64,000 nucleotides of DNA from Solea solea (taxonomy: Eukaryota > Chordata > Actinopteri > Pleuronectiformes > Soleidae), in the NCBI RefSeq assembly GCF_958295425.1, contig NC_081149.1, forward strand, positions 3,505,701 to 3,569,700. The letters run 5' to 3'. Shown one piece after another: positions 1 through 12,245 of the stretch (position 1 is its first letter; each line of letters starts with the position of its first letter). The position numbers and the translations under genes were made by a program. The notes beneath the pieces were generated by a model. The model was not told the DNA's origin. It saw nothing but the letters and a program-made list of their open reading frames with translations, and ran no database searches.

Positions 1-170
1 GACGTGTGTCTACTGCAGAGCTGCTGCTGTATTTTAATCCAGTGTGTAATCTGAAGGATTGTTTACTAGCAGTTTGGTGTTTGTCGTCGTAGAATAAGCC
101 TAACTTCAGGCCAGGTCCTTGCTCTCCGCCATGTTTCTATAACAGCCAATCAGAAGTAGAAGTCTGGAAG

Positions 171-965
171 TAGAGATGTTCCATTTTTTCCCTCCCGATA
201 CCGATTCCGATACTTGTGCTGTGGGTGTTGGCCGATACAGAGTACCGATACCGTTACCAGTGTATTATAAAACGAAAGATATCATACTAGGCCTGCATGA
301 CTGTGATATGATTATCATTGGGGGTAAGGTTTGGCTCAGGTTAAACCCTCTGTAAAACATGAACGGATACAGCAAATGGACACCATTTGTTTTTACCAGT
401 GATATGTTATTTTGTTTGTTTTGACTCTGGTCCAAATACCGCAGCACTGGCAGAGCCTCATGTTTCCATGACGACTGACCGGGAAAGGACGCGCGTGACA
501 TCATTTGTACATGACTCCAGATTGTTAAAATGAGTCTCTGAACTAACGCTAAACTTTAAAAACAGAGGCATACAGACGCAGGACACAGGTACGCTGGTTA
601 GTTGCAGCGCTGCTCTTTTCGTTTAATAAACGGGCTGCTCCAGTTTGACTGTAGGCGCGCTAACGGAGCTAACAACGCTAACGGAGCTAACTGGTAAATA
701 CTGCCAAACCGCCAACATGATGAGCTAACGTTAGCTCCTTGTCTACAGGTGTCGGGTGATCAGTTCTTCTTCACACCTCTAAAACAGCACAGCGCAACTG
801 TTTCAAGAGCGGCAAAGAAGAACCGTGTCAGAGCTAACGGAGCTCTAATAAATTACGTGGTATCGGATCGGTGCATGGACTCCAGTACTCGCCGATACCG
901 ATGCCAACATTTTCGGCAGTATCGGAGGCATTTCCGATACTGGTATCGGAATGGGGACAACTCTC
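171..965. mobile_element. hAT-type non-autonomous DNA transposon, complete
   Basis: The ends are imperfect inverted repeats (tagagatgttcc... at the left; reverse complement of the right end gagagttgtcccc...), followed inwards by several GATACCGAT/CGGTATCGG-type motifs on both sides. It is flanked by an exact 8-bp direct repeat tctggaag (163-170 and 966-973), the target-site duplication length of hAT elements. The 795-bp interior has no transposase, so it is non-autonomous. A partial copy lies at 5830. Confidence 0.8.
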
Positions 966-2649
966 TCTGGAAGCAGAATCTTACTGTGGTAAGGGAGACG
1001 ATCACTCCTGACACATAAACCATCAAAGAAGACGAAGGAGGAAACATCAGCGAGTTACAAAAGTCAACATCCTTTAAGGCCACCGTAGATTCCTGATGCA
1101 CGTGTGAGCAGAAGAGTCCTCTGTTTGATTCACTCTGGAATGTCTGTACAAGCTAATTCCAAAAAAAAATAAGTTTTTAATCTGCCTCTGTACTCGACTT
1201 AATGCCAGGACTTAGTATGAAGTCACACCTACTATATTCCTGCAAATATTTCACAATAAAAGCCTTGCATGGGCTTTAAAGAACTGGAACACGTTTACGT
1301 TGGTACACTTAATAGGTCATGTTCCCTGTGGTTCTAATTTGATAACATCCGTGCTGTATGAAAAGCAAGATGGTCCATAACCCAGATACGCTGCTCACAC
1401 ATTCAGTTTGGCCCAGGGCGTAAGTTCAGTGCAACTCCAGCAGCTTTAAAAAGGTTTAATGAGGCAGCTGCATATTTAAAGCTACTCGGTGGTGCTGTTT
1501 GTACAAAATCACCATACTGTAAATATACAATTCATACATACAGGTTGAGGCTTGTTTTCCCAGTAATTCTGTTGACTGGTGGATCACCATACTCCTGTGC
1601 TGCAGTTGTAGGTTGGTGTACAGTGTTACTGTCTGCATGAAAGACTGTTGACTGTTGAATGTTAGCTCTCGCTGTAATTGAAGCTGTTTTCAGACATTTG
1701 TTGAAATGTCCACGGAGGCTCCATCAGCAACGTTTGCCCGAGTCACGTTTCCCAAATCAACCAATGAGAGGAAAACGCAGGAAAATCAAGGAGCAGCTCT
1801 CACTTGATTTATCCAGAACTTTTCCGTTTGACCCACACAACCTAGAGCTGCGCTCATCTGTGTTGTGTAAATGGAAAACTACGGAACTTGGGACCCACTT
1901 TTACACACACAGTTTTTATTTTTTTGCATCATATAACACTTAAATAACCAGCTCCAACCGTTCTTTCTTTGGGGGCAGCTGAGTACAATGTCACGGTGCG
2001 TGGGTGGAGCTAGCTTTGACGTCTAGTTGAGACAAAGTGAGCAGGAAATTGAACCACACCGAAAACCCAGCATTTGAAAACAACTATACCATATTGTAGT
2101 ATGCTGATTGGGAGAGGGGTGGGGTTAGTGTTGGATATGAAGCCCTCCCCTTTTGTCGCACATTGGTTAACAACAAATAATTTGGTTGCCGAATTTGAGC
2201 AACCTTTTCTGTGCTTCTGTTTGTGATGTGAACGCACCATAAGATTTGGCACGGGGTTTTCTGCAAATGATAGCATGATAGCGGAAGCCTTCTCGCCCCC
2301 CCACTTTCAACCCCATCCTCCCTAGTTGAGTAGTGATAATTCAAAATTACGTGTGATGTGACATGTGATCAATTTGGTCACAGAGCTGTATAATGTGTAT
2401 GCGAGGTGATCTTTACGCCAACAGTTTTACCTTTGTACACAGATTAAACTGCACTGGGACTCATTTTTCTTCAAAATGTCTCCATAATTAATAATCCATT
2501 CACAAAAAATGACATTACCACCCATGTAAACTGCAATGTTGAATTCTGTTTTGCAAGAAACACGTCTTCTCCCAGATTGTATCTGTTTTTGACACCAGCA
2601 GTGATAGAGTTTATGAGTTAAGCTTAAGTTGAAATTCTTTCCCAGAGGC

Positions 2650-2770
2650 AAGGCAAGTTTATTTATGTTGCATCATTCATACACACGACAATTCACTGAG
2701 CTTTACAGACGTAGAATGTTTAATACATTTAAAAAAGAAAAAGAAAAAAAGAAATGAATGTAGAGTAAAT
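2650..2770 (+). repeat. dispersed fish repeat (LINE-tail type)
   Basis: aggcaagtttatttatgttg, acgacaattcactgagcttt and an A-rich end are typical of a common retrotransposon tail in fish. Similar wording is at 11560 and 44095. Confidence 0.45.
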
Positions 2771-3061
2771 TGAATGATTTAAGAACAATAAAAGCAAGCA
2801 GGCAACATAGCTACAGAATGTATGGGAAACCTGCAGTAAACAACAAACACTGCTTAGTTCTGACCCTGGAGACACTGAGTCAACCTGTCCCTGAAAAATG
2901 GTTCATACCTAACTAGTAACTCTGAGATCCACTACGGCCCAAGACCATTCACTGCCCTGTAACTATGACACGGATAAAAAGGCATAACATGAAGATGTAA
3001 AGGAGGGTAAGAGAGAGAAAGAGAGAATATTCATTATATATCTGAGTCTTTGCTCCTGCCT

Positions 3062-3064
<3 letters not shown>

Positions 3065-3103
<39 letters not shown>
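3065..3103. repeat. CA microsatellite
   Basis: Uninterrupted dinucleotide run of about 39 bases. Confidence 0.95.
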
Positions 3104-3105
<2 letters not shown>

Positions 3106-4230
3106 CTCATAAACCTCTTCGTAAGTCCCCTCTGCATTGATAATGTGATGATATCCGTGAAGCCTGTGTGTGTGTGTGTGTGTTTGTCGTGTTCAGGATT
3201 GATTGATTTTGTGTTTGTGTTTGTCCTTGTGACAAGAGAAGTGAGCGAACAAAAGGAGAATCTCCGAGTGACACCAGCGTGATGCGGCAGCGCTCAGTTT
3301 AGAAACCGTAGTAGAGCGACAGAGCAGAGGAGTTAGAAGAGAGGGAGGTGAAGGCAGAGAAATGAAGGAGGAGGGATTAGCATCAGCCGGGGATTCTGCA
3401 GGGGGAAGGAGATGAAGCACTCCGTCCTCTTTTCATGTCTGTTTTTTCGCTGCTTCCATTTACCCTCTCCATTCTCTCCTGATATCTCTTTGTATTTGCC
3501 TCCACCTGCTTTCATGTTTGCACTCCAGTAATAATATGCTGACAAATCTCTGCATGTGCAGGTGTTATTTAATGATGGAGATGAAATGCAGTAGCTTTAC
3601 AAACACATGCACAATCAGACGGCCTTCAGTCGCTCAGCTAATGTACAGCGTGTGTTTGTGTTTGGGTGTTCTTGTATGTGTGTCTTTGTGAGGACCAACG
3701 ACTGTTTCAATCAGTGAGGACATTTTTGTCTGGTCCTCACAAGTTTTTGAAGGTCTTTTGAGGTCAAATTAGTTGACAAATAATTTAGTAATCAATAAAT
3801 AATTTCAGCACTACTGTACTTCACATGCAGATATGTACTGACCTCACATCAGCCCGGTTCGTTTGGGTTGGTGTGAATGTGCAACCAAACTCTGATCAAG
3901 TACCTGCCAAAAAGTCACGGAATGGTTAAAAAAAGTATCCAAATGTGCAGCACATGCATGAACATGAACAGATCCTGGGCTGTGGGTCAACATGCACTTG
4001 AAAGTGTTAATATTCTAATCTTTAGGAGGCAGTGTTCACATTTTTGCTTTTTTAATTTAGCATGGTAACTTGCATTAAACACAAGGTTTATATCTAAGCA
4101 CTGAAATGACTGCCAAGGTCTAAATATAATTATAAATATAATATAATATAAAGAGTTTAATGAAAATATTGTTAAAATATTTGTTTTATATTAAAAAATG
4201 GCCTCAAATACCAGGGGTTACATTTAAAAA

Positions 4231-4380
4231 GGGGGCAGCCCATGGACTAGTGGATAGGGAACTTGGCTTGTAACTGGAGGGCTGCCGATTTAAATCCTAA
4301 CAGGTCAAGGCATGAGGTACCTCTGAGCAAGCTACTCAATTCCAATTCAACCCCCAATGATTGGGTTAATTAGACGCACT
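4231..4380 (+). repeat. tRNA-derived SINE
   Basis: It begins gggggcagcccatggactag, has a tRNA-like A box (tggactagtggata) and a degenerate B box (gatttaaatcc), then ctgagcaagctactcaattcc. Related to the copy at 30250. Confidence 0.65.
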
Positions 4381-4553
4381 AAAACTGAGCTAGAGACGGA
4401 GAAAGAGATAAGCCAGTCATATGGAGACATCAGAGTGGGTTTAAATCACTTGGATATGCTCAAAAATCATGAACTATCTGGTTGGAATCATTTCCTGCAG
4501 GGTTAGAGTCAGATCCCTGTTAACTTCCCAAAGTTCTGACCGAAGCAATGAGG

Positions 4554-4592
4554 AGACGAGGAGGAGAGGAGGAGGAGAGGAGGAGGAGAGGA
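4554..4592. repeat. GAGGAG purine-rich minisatellite
   Basis: Tandem gaggaggagag units on the + strand. A TTTC microsatellite (4710-4739) and a CA run (4879-4910) follow within 350 bases. Confidence 0.8.
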
Positions 4593-5829
4593 CGCAGCAA
4601 AGGCGAGGAACATTTACTCAAGGACAAATGTGAACAGAATTGTTGAGCACTGCAGGGATCAGAAAAAACACACACTGCCATCTTTCTACCTCATCTTTAC
4701 AACCTCTACTTTTCTTTCTTTCTTTCTTTCTTTCTTTCTCTCTTTCCTTCCTCCCTCTGCATGTCCATCTATGCTCTGCTTAACATCATTCTATTATCCT
4801 CCTCTCATTCTTGTCATCCCTCAGGTCTTGTGCTGTTCTTACATCACTCAAGGGACTCATTGCAGTGCATGAAGTCACGCACACACACACACACGCACAC
4901 ACACACACACTCATCTCTCCTTACCCTATTTTTAAGAGAAGACATTTTTCAGGAAGAAAGAAAGCATGTCGTCTGATCATGTAAAAAGACAGGAAGCCAG
5001 CTCGTTAATGTACCTCCAGGCATTTCTATACATCAGCGTACAATGCACTTGTAAAGCACTGCGTCACAGTGGATAAGTGTGCCAGAAACATGCTGCACAC
5101 TTAACTCCCTCTCCTCTCACCTGTGTCTTCTGGAAACCTCACAACAACCTTTGCCTTTGACCTCGGACATTTTCCTCCATTTATAGAAAGTCGTCCTCTC
5201 CGTGGGGCTCAATGGAATCATGATTCATTTTGTGTGTGCATATGAGTTTCTTGTGTGTCTGATATATAGAAGCATATGAGACCCAACTGAAGAGCATGAA
5301 GAAAATGAGGGAGTCCTTGATAAAAGTTCCTCCGTTCACAGGACCTTTCAGTACAACACTGAAATGCCATCAAACATCTGTGGAGAGACTTGAAATGGGA
5401 CAATGTGATGATCCAGTAATACAAGACAACCCTGGTTTTTAAGGGGGGAGTTACCGCCACCAGCGTCCTTGCTAAGCTAACTTGCCTAAATTGGCCAGGT
5501 CAGGCCTTATATCGTCTGTGTGGTGGTCCTTTTAAAGAGTTCTTGGGTAAAGTTGATGATGGTCATAGTCAAAAGTAAGCAATATTGACTTTTTATAGAT
5601 GTGAACAAGAGTGTTGTGAGTCAGAGTCAGATACCACGCCTCGTTTCATGTTTCACTGCTTCTGACTGACACCAGACGTTATTGTAACAAACTAACAGTG
5701 TCTTTATTGACCTATGCAAGCAGAGTCTGCTCTCCTGCTATCACTTGTCCATTTATCCTAGAAACACAACAAACTGCTTGGTCTCTCGGGCTCTGTAGTC
5801 GTGTGTGTGTGGGTCAGTGGGTTGGTGGT

Positions 5830-5937
5830 TCAAGAGCGGCGAAGAAGAACCGTGTCAGAGCTAACGGAACTCTAATAAATTACGTGGTATCGGATCGGTG
5901 CATGGACTCCAGTACTCGCCGATACCGATGCCGATAG
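5830..5937 (+). repeat. partial copy of the 171-965 hAT-like element
   Basis: About 106 bases (starting tcaagagcgg and ending gataccgatgccgata) match 803-905 with only a few differences, then diverge just before the terminal inverted repeat. No ends or target-site duplication are seen, so this is a truncated copy. Confidence 0.85.
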
Positions 5938-7335
5938 ATAAGTCCAGATGAGCTGGGGAAGTATCGTCCCTGGATGCTTTGGAGCTGCTACTTTTCCAGC
6001 TCTGTGTTTGAATATGGACATTATTAAGTCAGTCTTTCTACTGAAGTGAAGCTCATGAACCTTTCACCCGACTAACTGACACCTAGATTACCCCAGGCAC
6101 TTTTCTTTGTGTGGATATCTACTGAGTCCGTGTTTTTGATTCTTTTGTCCTTGTCTCGTTTCCCCTTTTATTTTGTAATTGGTTTCCCTCCGCTGTGATT
6201 GTCTACCCTACTTTCATGTGATTCACCCGTGTCTTTTAGGTGTTTATTTCCAGGTGCTCTGGTCACTGTTCCTGTTGTTTCAGTTTGCAGGTGTTGTTTT
6301 ATTTTACACATATGATCCAGCCTTAATAGTTTTGCCTTATTTTGTATTTAATTTGTATAATTTTCTTCATTTGTTTTGAAGTGTTAAGGCTAACTGTTTC
6401 ACTAATGTTTCTTTCATAAAAGTAGGATTGATTAGCATTATGTGTAGCTATGCTAACCACAATACATCACTGGTCTCATACTCATCATAAAAGGTGACAA
6501 GTATGGTTTTGTGTGAATATACAGTGTGTAACATATTTTTTGTATTATGGCAGCTCTTAGTAGAGTTTGTCAGGTATTGTTTCTCATTCACCTGATGTGT
6601 TGTTTTATTGTGAAGGGTAGACTGGAAGTGGCACAGTTGTTGTTGCCGAGAAGAAGGGTTGTTTTACAAAAAGGAAGTGGAATAAAAGTGAGACGCTGTT
6701 GGCCATTCGTGTCCTTGGATTGTTTATTTATGTACCCAGTATAGACGCCCTTATCTCGGTTACACAGTGTATTGTTTAAGGCATTTGTCATAATAATAGC
6801 AGTTTTGCAGAGGGATAAAATAGAAGTGACTCAGAATGTGCACCATCTGTGTGTGACTGTCCGACATAAAGTGCAGAAGGCTTTGGTTGAATCACCACTG
6901 ACGGGCTTACCCCACGTCTTTTTAACTTCCCATCATTTGTTGTAGCTGCACAGTCTCTTCTTTTTTGCAGGTTTTCCTTTGTAGTTTAAATGTGGATGAA
7001 TTTGCGCGTTTACTTACAGTATACTGATCATGTGCGACTGATGCGGGACTCATAGCTCCACCTCATCTCCCGGTGCGAGGTGGGACGGCACCTGTCATCA
7101 TCACACTGTGATTGGATGATGACCGGTGTCGTGATCAGCACTGCTGCTGTCGTTGTTGTATCATTCAGTGGTTAGATCAGCGGTCAATAAACGAGGGGAC
7201 ATGTACGGGACAGTTGGCAACCCTACTTGTACATACCATAAACTGGTCCACTTGTAATCTCAGGTCTTGAAGACATGTTTCTGCTTTACTTTGCAAAGAA
7301 GCAAAAAAGATAAAGTATAGCCCATGATAGTGATG

Positions 7336-7567
7336 TAAGGGATGATTATTAATCGATTGCTAAATGCATCATCAACTATTGTGATAATCGATTAATGGAT
7401 GCGTTCTGTTTTTTTTGCTCCATATAACAAAGAAATCCTAAAATCTGACAAGACAAAACAAAATAAGACACAACATTTTGACATTTTAGACCAAACATAT
7501 ACTCCATTAATCAAGAAGATAATTGACAGATTAATCGGTTATGAAAAAATCGTTAGTTGCAGTCCTA
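7336..7567 (-). mobile_element. MITE of the AATCGATTAATCG family
   Basis: The right end (gttagttgcagtccta) is the reverse complement of the left end of the elements at 15500 and 19435, and the interior has the same AATCGATTAATG motifs at both ends plus the ttgctccatataacaa stretch seen again at 47460. No clear target-site duplication is left. Confidence 0.7.
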
Positions 7568-7699
7568 AACTCAGTGCCAAAGGGCAAGGTTTAGGGGTAA
7601 CACAGGGTGGAATTGGGCCATGATCACTCTTTCCTTCCTAATAGAAACCATGTTTTAAAAAATGTATGGATTTGGTACATACATTTTTTCACCCATAGT

Positions 7700-7850
7700 A
7701 CCTACTCAGGACGCTTGGAACCTCGTTGGCATAGTACCTGGTACCAGGTACTAAAACAAGTACCTGGTACCAGGTACTATGCTAGTGGGAACACGAATAA
7801 TCGTGCCGTGCCAAGGCGAGGCGAGTTGAGCCGGTGGAAACACACCAAAT
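7700..7850. mobile_element. GTACCAGGTAC-type MITE fragment with double palindrome
   Basis: A perfect inverted repeat with 24-bp arms (7729-7752 and 7759-7782) is separated by aaaaca. Flanks such as tacctactcagg and cgtgccgtgccaaggcgagg resemble a dispersed fish MITE in which GTACCTGGTACC motifs are repeated. The outer boundaries are not resolved. Confidence 0.5.
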
Positions 7851-8214
7851 AATACATAGTTTGTGTCATTTGTAAATTACATTGAAATTGAGGTAAAAGA
7901 CAATTGTCACTGTCAAACTGACTCTACTACAACAGTGTGGCCCAGGACATGAGCCCTATACAATGTCAATGAGAATTTGGACTGGATATTTTTAAAGTGC
8001 AATCACAAAAGCAAGAACACTCAGCCACTTGATTTCTGTGGATTTTCTGAAGTTTCCTCTGCCGTGTTCTCACCTCATTTTGCTTGCTTGTACATTATAA
8101 TAAGAAGCTGGCTGAAATTTAAGATAATCTTCAGAGTGACTTTTGTGGACACATGTGTTCTCTCATATAAGCCCATATGAACAGTTGTCTGGAGAACATC
8201 TCTTTAGATGCTGG

Positions 8215-8305
8215 TTTCACTCCAGGTGAACCTTTTATGCCATGCAGACAGTAGACCCTCATGTGGAAGATAAAGTGGTAGACAATGAATGAATGAATGA
8301 ATGAA
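8215..8305 (+). repeat. 3' end of the 37575 repeat family plus GAAT repeat
   Basis: gaccctcatgtggaagataa then agtggtagacaatgaatgaa are the family's right end, followed by an AATG microsatellite (8286-8304). Confidence 0.5.
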
Positions 8306-10939
8306 TATACTGCCAATGTATGTTTATAGAAATATGTCTTGAGATTTGTTTGGATCAAAATAGTCTAATTTTCTATCATTTCAATATCCCTGCACATATG
8401 AAAAACACACAAACACAAAAAGACGCAATAACAATTTTGTTGGTGTAGAAACCTGCAGGGATCTCACTGACCTATCGGTAATTTGACTGCAGAAGACTGC
8501 CCACACCAACACACACAAACACACATGTGGATATAGGAGATCAATATATGACCTGAGCAAAGTACCTTCCTCAGTTGATGACCTCATCTAACTGGCCGTT
8601 CAAAACATCAATGCAGGCGGAGCCAGGCAGTCAATCACTGCAGTGGACTGCATACAGTCACGTGGTCTCCAGTCACTGTTATCATGGTGATTCTCTGTAT
8701 GTAAATGTAATACAAATACGTATGACAATATTCACTGAAATAGTTGATGAAAACTGCAGTGGGCAGGAATGTCAAGTGTCTGCGTGGTTGATGTTTTGGG
8801 GTGGAGGATATCTGTTTAAAACCTCTCCAACCCGATGAGCTTCAGAGGCGACTGATGACCTGAGGCCATCTCTCCATCTCTGAAAAGCTTCATCCATATT
8901 GACGTGTTTTGTTGCACCTATTTTATGACTCTCTTTCTGGCTTTTTTTGGGTTGCTTTGTCATGGTTAAGGAATCTCTGCCATGGTTATGGAGAGTGACT
9001 TAACAGTTCTTCTCGGAATTTCATATACACGACCTGTTGGACATCTGTTGCTTAGTACACCAGTGGTTTCTTTCTTCTTCAGGACATTCCAAATGGTTGC
9101 ACCATCTGTGGCCAATGTTTGTGCAATGGCTCTGATTGATTTCCCATCTTCTCTCTTGTAGAGTAAGCTCCCTGGTTTTCATGTTGGTTCCACTTCTAAA
9201 TGCAGTCTGCACATACCCAACCTGGACCTGAGCGTAGACCTTCAGTGCTGTATTTTTGTTTGAATAAACAATGTAATAGGACACACCTGGGCAACACAAC
9301 ACACCTGTGGGTGGGTGGTGGGTTGAAACAAAAGGTGCTCTCAGATCCAGATGTAAAGACCTGGAAGTAACAGCTGCTTTTGTCCTCTACCTTTAATATA
9401 TATGATATAACCTCCTTCAGTGAGACACTGTGAATGTTATTTTCAAGGTTGTGTATGACTTATTTGAGAGGAAGAACAAGTAGCTACCCATGCTTAGCTA
9501 ACTGCTAGGTTTGGATGAACGAGGGAGGCAACATGAGCAGAAAGACCTGTAAGTTTGTGAGAGTGTTGCGAACAGAGGGTGAGAGCGACACGCTCACAGT
9601 TATTATAGAGCAGTGCACAGCACTCACTTTTCATCACCTGTGATCCATGTTCCTACTGTGGTCACTGTGACGGCCCCTGGTGTTAGCGGTGCTGGAATAG
9701 CCACGTTTCCCCTGGAGGAACATGTTTGCTTATCATTTTCATGCCTAATAGTCTGCACCGTATGGAAATGTGATGCATTTTAAATGTTTTCCTCTGGTTC
9801 GGTTCATATTCACAAAGGCAGATCTTAAAGGCACTATAAATTAAAAACACAAGTCATGTGACCAGAAATACCACTCAGCTATTGGTCAGATATATAGACG
9901 AGTAAAAGGCTAAATTTGTTGCAATTTTTGCATCTTTGAACATCTTCATCTGCCAGTGGGGTGGGCAGCTTCAGCGTTGGTGTTGTCCACGTTCCCCAGT
10001 GAAGATCTTTGAGTGCCAGGGGAAGAACCATGTTAAACAGTGTCCATCCTCAGAGTCTGTTAGGCCCCAACTTTTCCTCCTCCACAGGTATGAGCCTGCG
10101 TAGTTAGCCTGGAGTGCCAACTTGCAAAACGGTCAACTTGCTGCTGTTTGTTGCAGGAGGGCCCTGTGCCACAGGTGTTGCCCTCATCATTATCCCACTG
10201 CATATGGGCGAGAGACAGCAGTGAGTCTGCAGTTTTGCAGCGCTTTGAGTTGACAATGCTCGGCTAAGTGTGCTAGTTTGTCTGCGGAGGAGAAGGAGAT
10301 GGGACCTGCCAGACACCGTTGTCAGTTCCGTCTATCACCGGCTCTCCTCACTTGTGGATGTAGATGAGAACAGTGTAGCCATTAATACTACGCTTCCACA
10401 GAAGCAGATTGGTGTCCAGTTGTCAGTCTGAGCCTCTTTCAAGTGTACCAGAGTCAGTTGTTTGGTCCGCATCAGAGTACCTACCTAGCAATTAAATAAA
10501 AACATAGTAGGTGAAAAGAAAATTTTAAAAGAAAAATGTTTGAATTTCAATGCATTTCTCTTCAGATTTAAAGCCATTGTGATTGTAGTAGCAACATAAT
10601 ATTACTATTAGTTAAGTAATAGGGCTGGATCTATATCCTAGGTGTTTGCACTAATATATTATTCACATTCTGGTATGAGGTACTTTTGGCCCTGGCTCTA
10701 TCCTTTGGCAGCCTTGTGCACTAAGCAGTAAGCTCTGTGTGCCCCTCTTAGCTGTTTGGACCTATACAATACCTCTGCACCAGGTGAAGCACTGCACCAG
10801 CCTGCAGCAGTGCAGCAGCGCAGTAAAGGGAAGAAAACATCCATATATGGCTCTGTGTGACGTTTCAGTGTTCTTCTCTCTTTAGTTTCTCCTTTGCCAG
10901 TGTTCTTCCTCTTTTGTAAATGGAATGGCCTTGTTGCTT

Positions 10940-11290
10940 TCTGACACCATGTTGTTCCTCATCCACTTCTTCCTACTCCTGCCACTCTCCCATCTCATTG
11001 TTCTACACTATAGTGCCGTTGGGAGATTAAATGCTGTGTTTCCATCATGGTACAGAATAATGCAGCAGATTTATCTATGCAGATGACCTCGTCCTGGCAA
11101 TGCAGCAGCATGCACTTCTTAGAAGTCAACCCTGGAAAGGGGGCTCTGAGATATGTCAGTATACTATCTAGAAAACCACCTGCGCCATAAACCTGCAAAG
11201 ACCCAAATTTGCAGTTTCCAACTCAAAAACAGGGAAGCAAAATGGGAGCTTAACATAACCTACAACATTATACTGTTATACGACAAGAGT
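10940..11290 (+). pseudogene. LINE reverse-transcriptase remnant (YADD box)
   Basis: A degenerate non-LTR retrotransposon piece. Around 11070-11110 one frame reads RFIYADDLVLAMQQ, the catalytic YADD box of reverse transcriptase. After a frame change, 11153-11250 reads YYLENHLRHKPAKTQICSFQ, the wording of the following region in fish LINEs. Stops and frameshifts make it dead. Confidence 0.65.
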
Positions 11291-11555
11291 CATGGTCTTT
11301 TCTTTCTCCTTTTTCTCCCATTTTTGAGAGCAATACTGAGGCTTTTTATGTCTGGTATTATTCAGTAGATCTGATGCTTAGCAGTTAGCTGCTCTCGGCT
11401 CTCTCTACTGGCCTTGTATTGAAGTACTACCACCTATGTTCTTGTGTGGCTGGTCTGGTGGTGCAACAGACCCAACAACACTAATTGTTTGTGGAAAATT
11501 CAATTCAATTTAATATGTTTCCTCAATCTCTGAGGACACGTCATGTCCATTTTAT

Positions 11556-11660
11556 GTCAATGAATCAATCAAACTTTATTTATGAAGCAACTCAAAGTGT
11601 TCACAGTCCATAATCAAGTAAACATAACCCCCATTCAACAACCATCTCAGTCAACATATG
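11556..11660 (+). repeat. dispersed fish repeat (LINE-tail type)
   Basis: caatcaaactttatttatga, agcaactcaaagtgttcaca match the same tail family as 2650. Confidence 0.45.
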
Positions 11661-12059
11661 GCTGGTATTGTGTATTAAAACAGTGATGTGGAAATCAGGA
11701 AGAGAAGGAAGGAGGACAGGAAGTGAAGTGAGGAAGCGTTACCATGGAACTCATAGACGCCATGAAGGAAAAAGAAATGAAACAAATGTAAATATTAATA
11801 GATAGATAAAATAGCAAATCAGTACATACAAGTAACTAAGTAAATAGATAATTAAAATAAGTACTATAAGCACTAGAATTTGATAAAATAATAGGTGCAG
11901 TAAAATAGAAATTACAAATTCAGTTAAAGGAGACTAAAGGGTAGAATAAAATCAAGTTCAAATAAATAATAATAATAATGATGAAGGTCAGCTAAAAGCC
12001 AGGTTAAAAAGGAAGGTCTTTCTTGTATAACACCTAAAGGCTTGACATTAGCTTCTCTC

Positions 12060-12245
12060 CCTCTATGCCTCTATTTTTGCCCAATCTTTTCATGTACACA
12101 CTGCAGTGCGTAGCAGATTAAATGAAGCAGCACAATTTCCCAACACCATCAAATGAGCTCCTGTGCCACCTGGTTCTCCTCCAAGCTTACACCACCTGGC
12201 CATACTGGTGGCTACCTTTATTCATGACGTGTGGATATGCATTGT
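12060..12245 (+). pseudogene. possible continuation of the LINE remnant
   Basis: Short in-frame pieces (for example RLNEAAQFPNTIK and then PPSLHHLAILVATF) resemble the region after the reverse transcriptase in the same kind of LINE. The alignment is from memory and weak. Confidence 0.25.

Noticed and set aside
9021..9302. 93-codon frame on the - strand with wording like a dispersed gene fragment
   Set aside because: It vaguely recalls a repetitive fish sequence, but I could not name a family or define its limits.
10104..10450. Possible retroelement fragment on the - strand
   Set aside because: No reverse-transcriptase, integrase or gag motif could be found.
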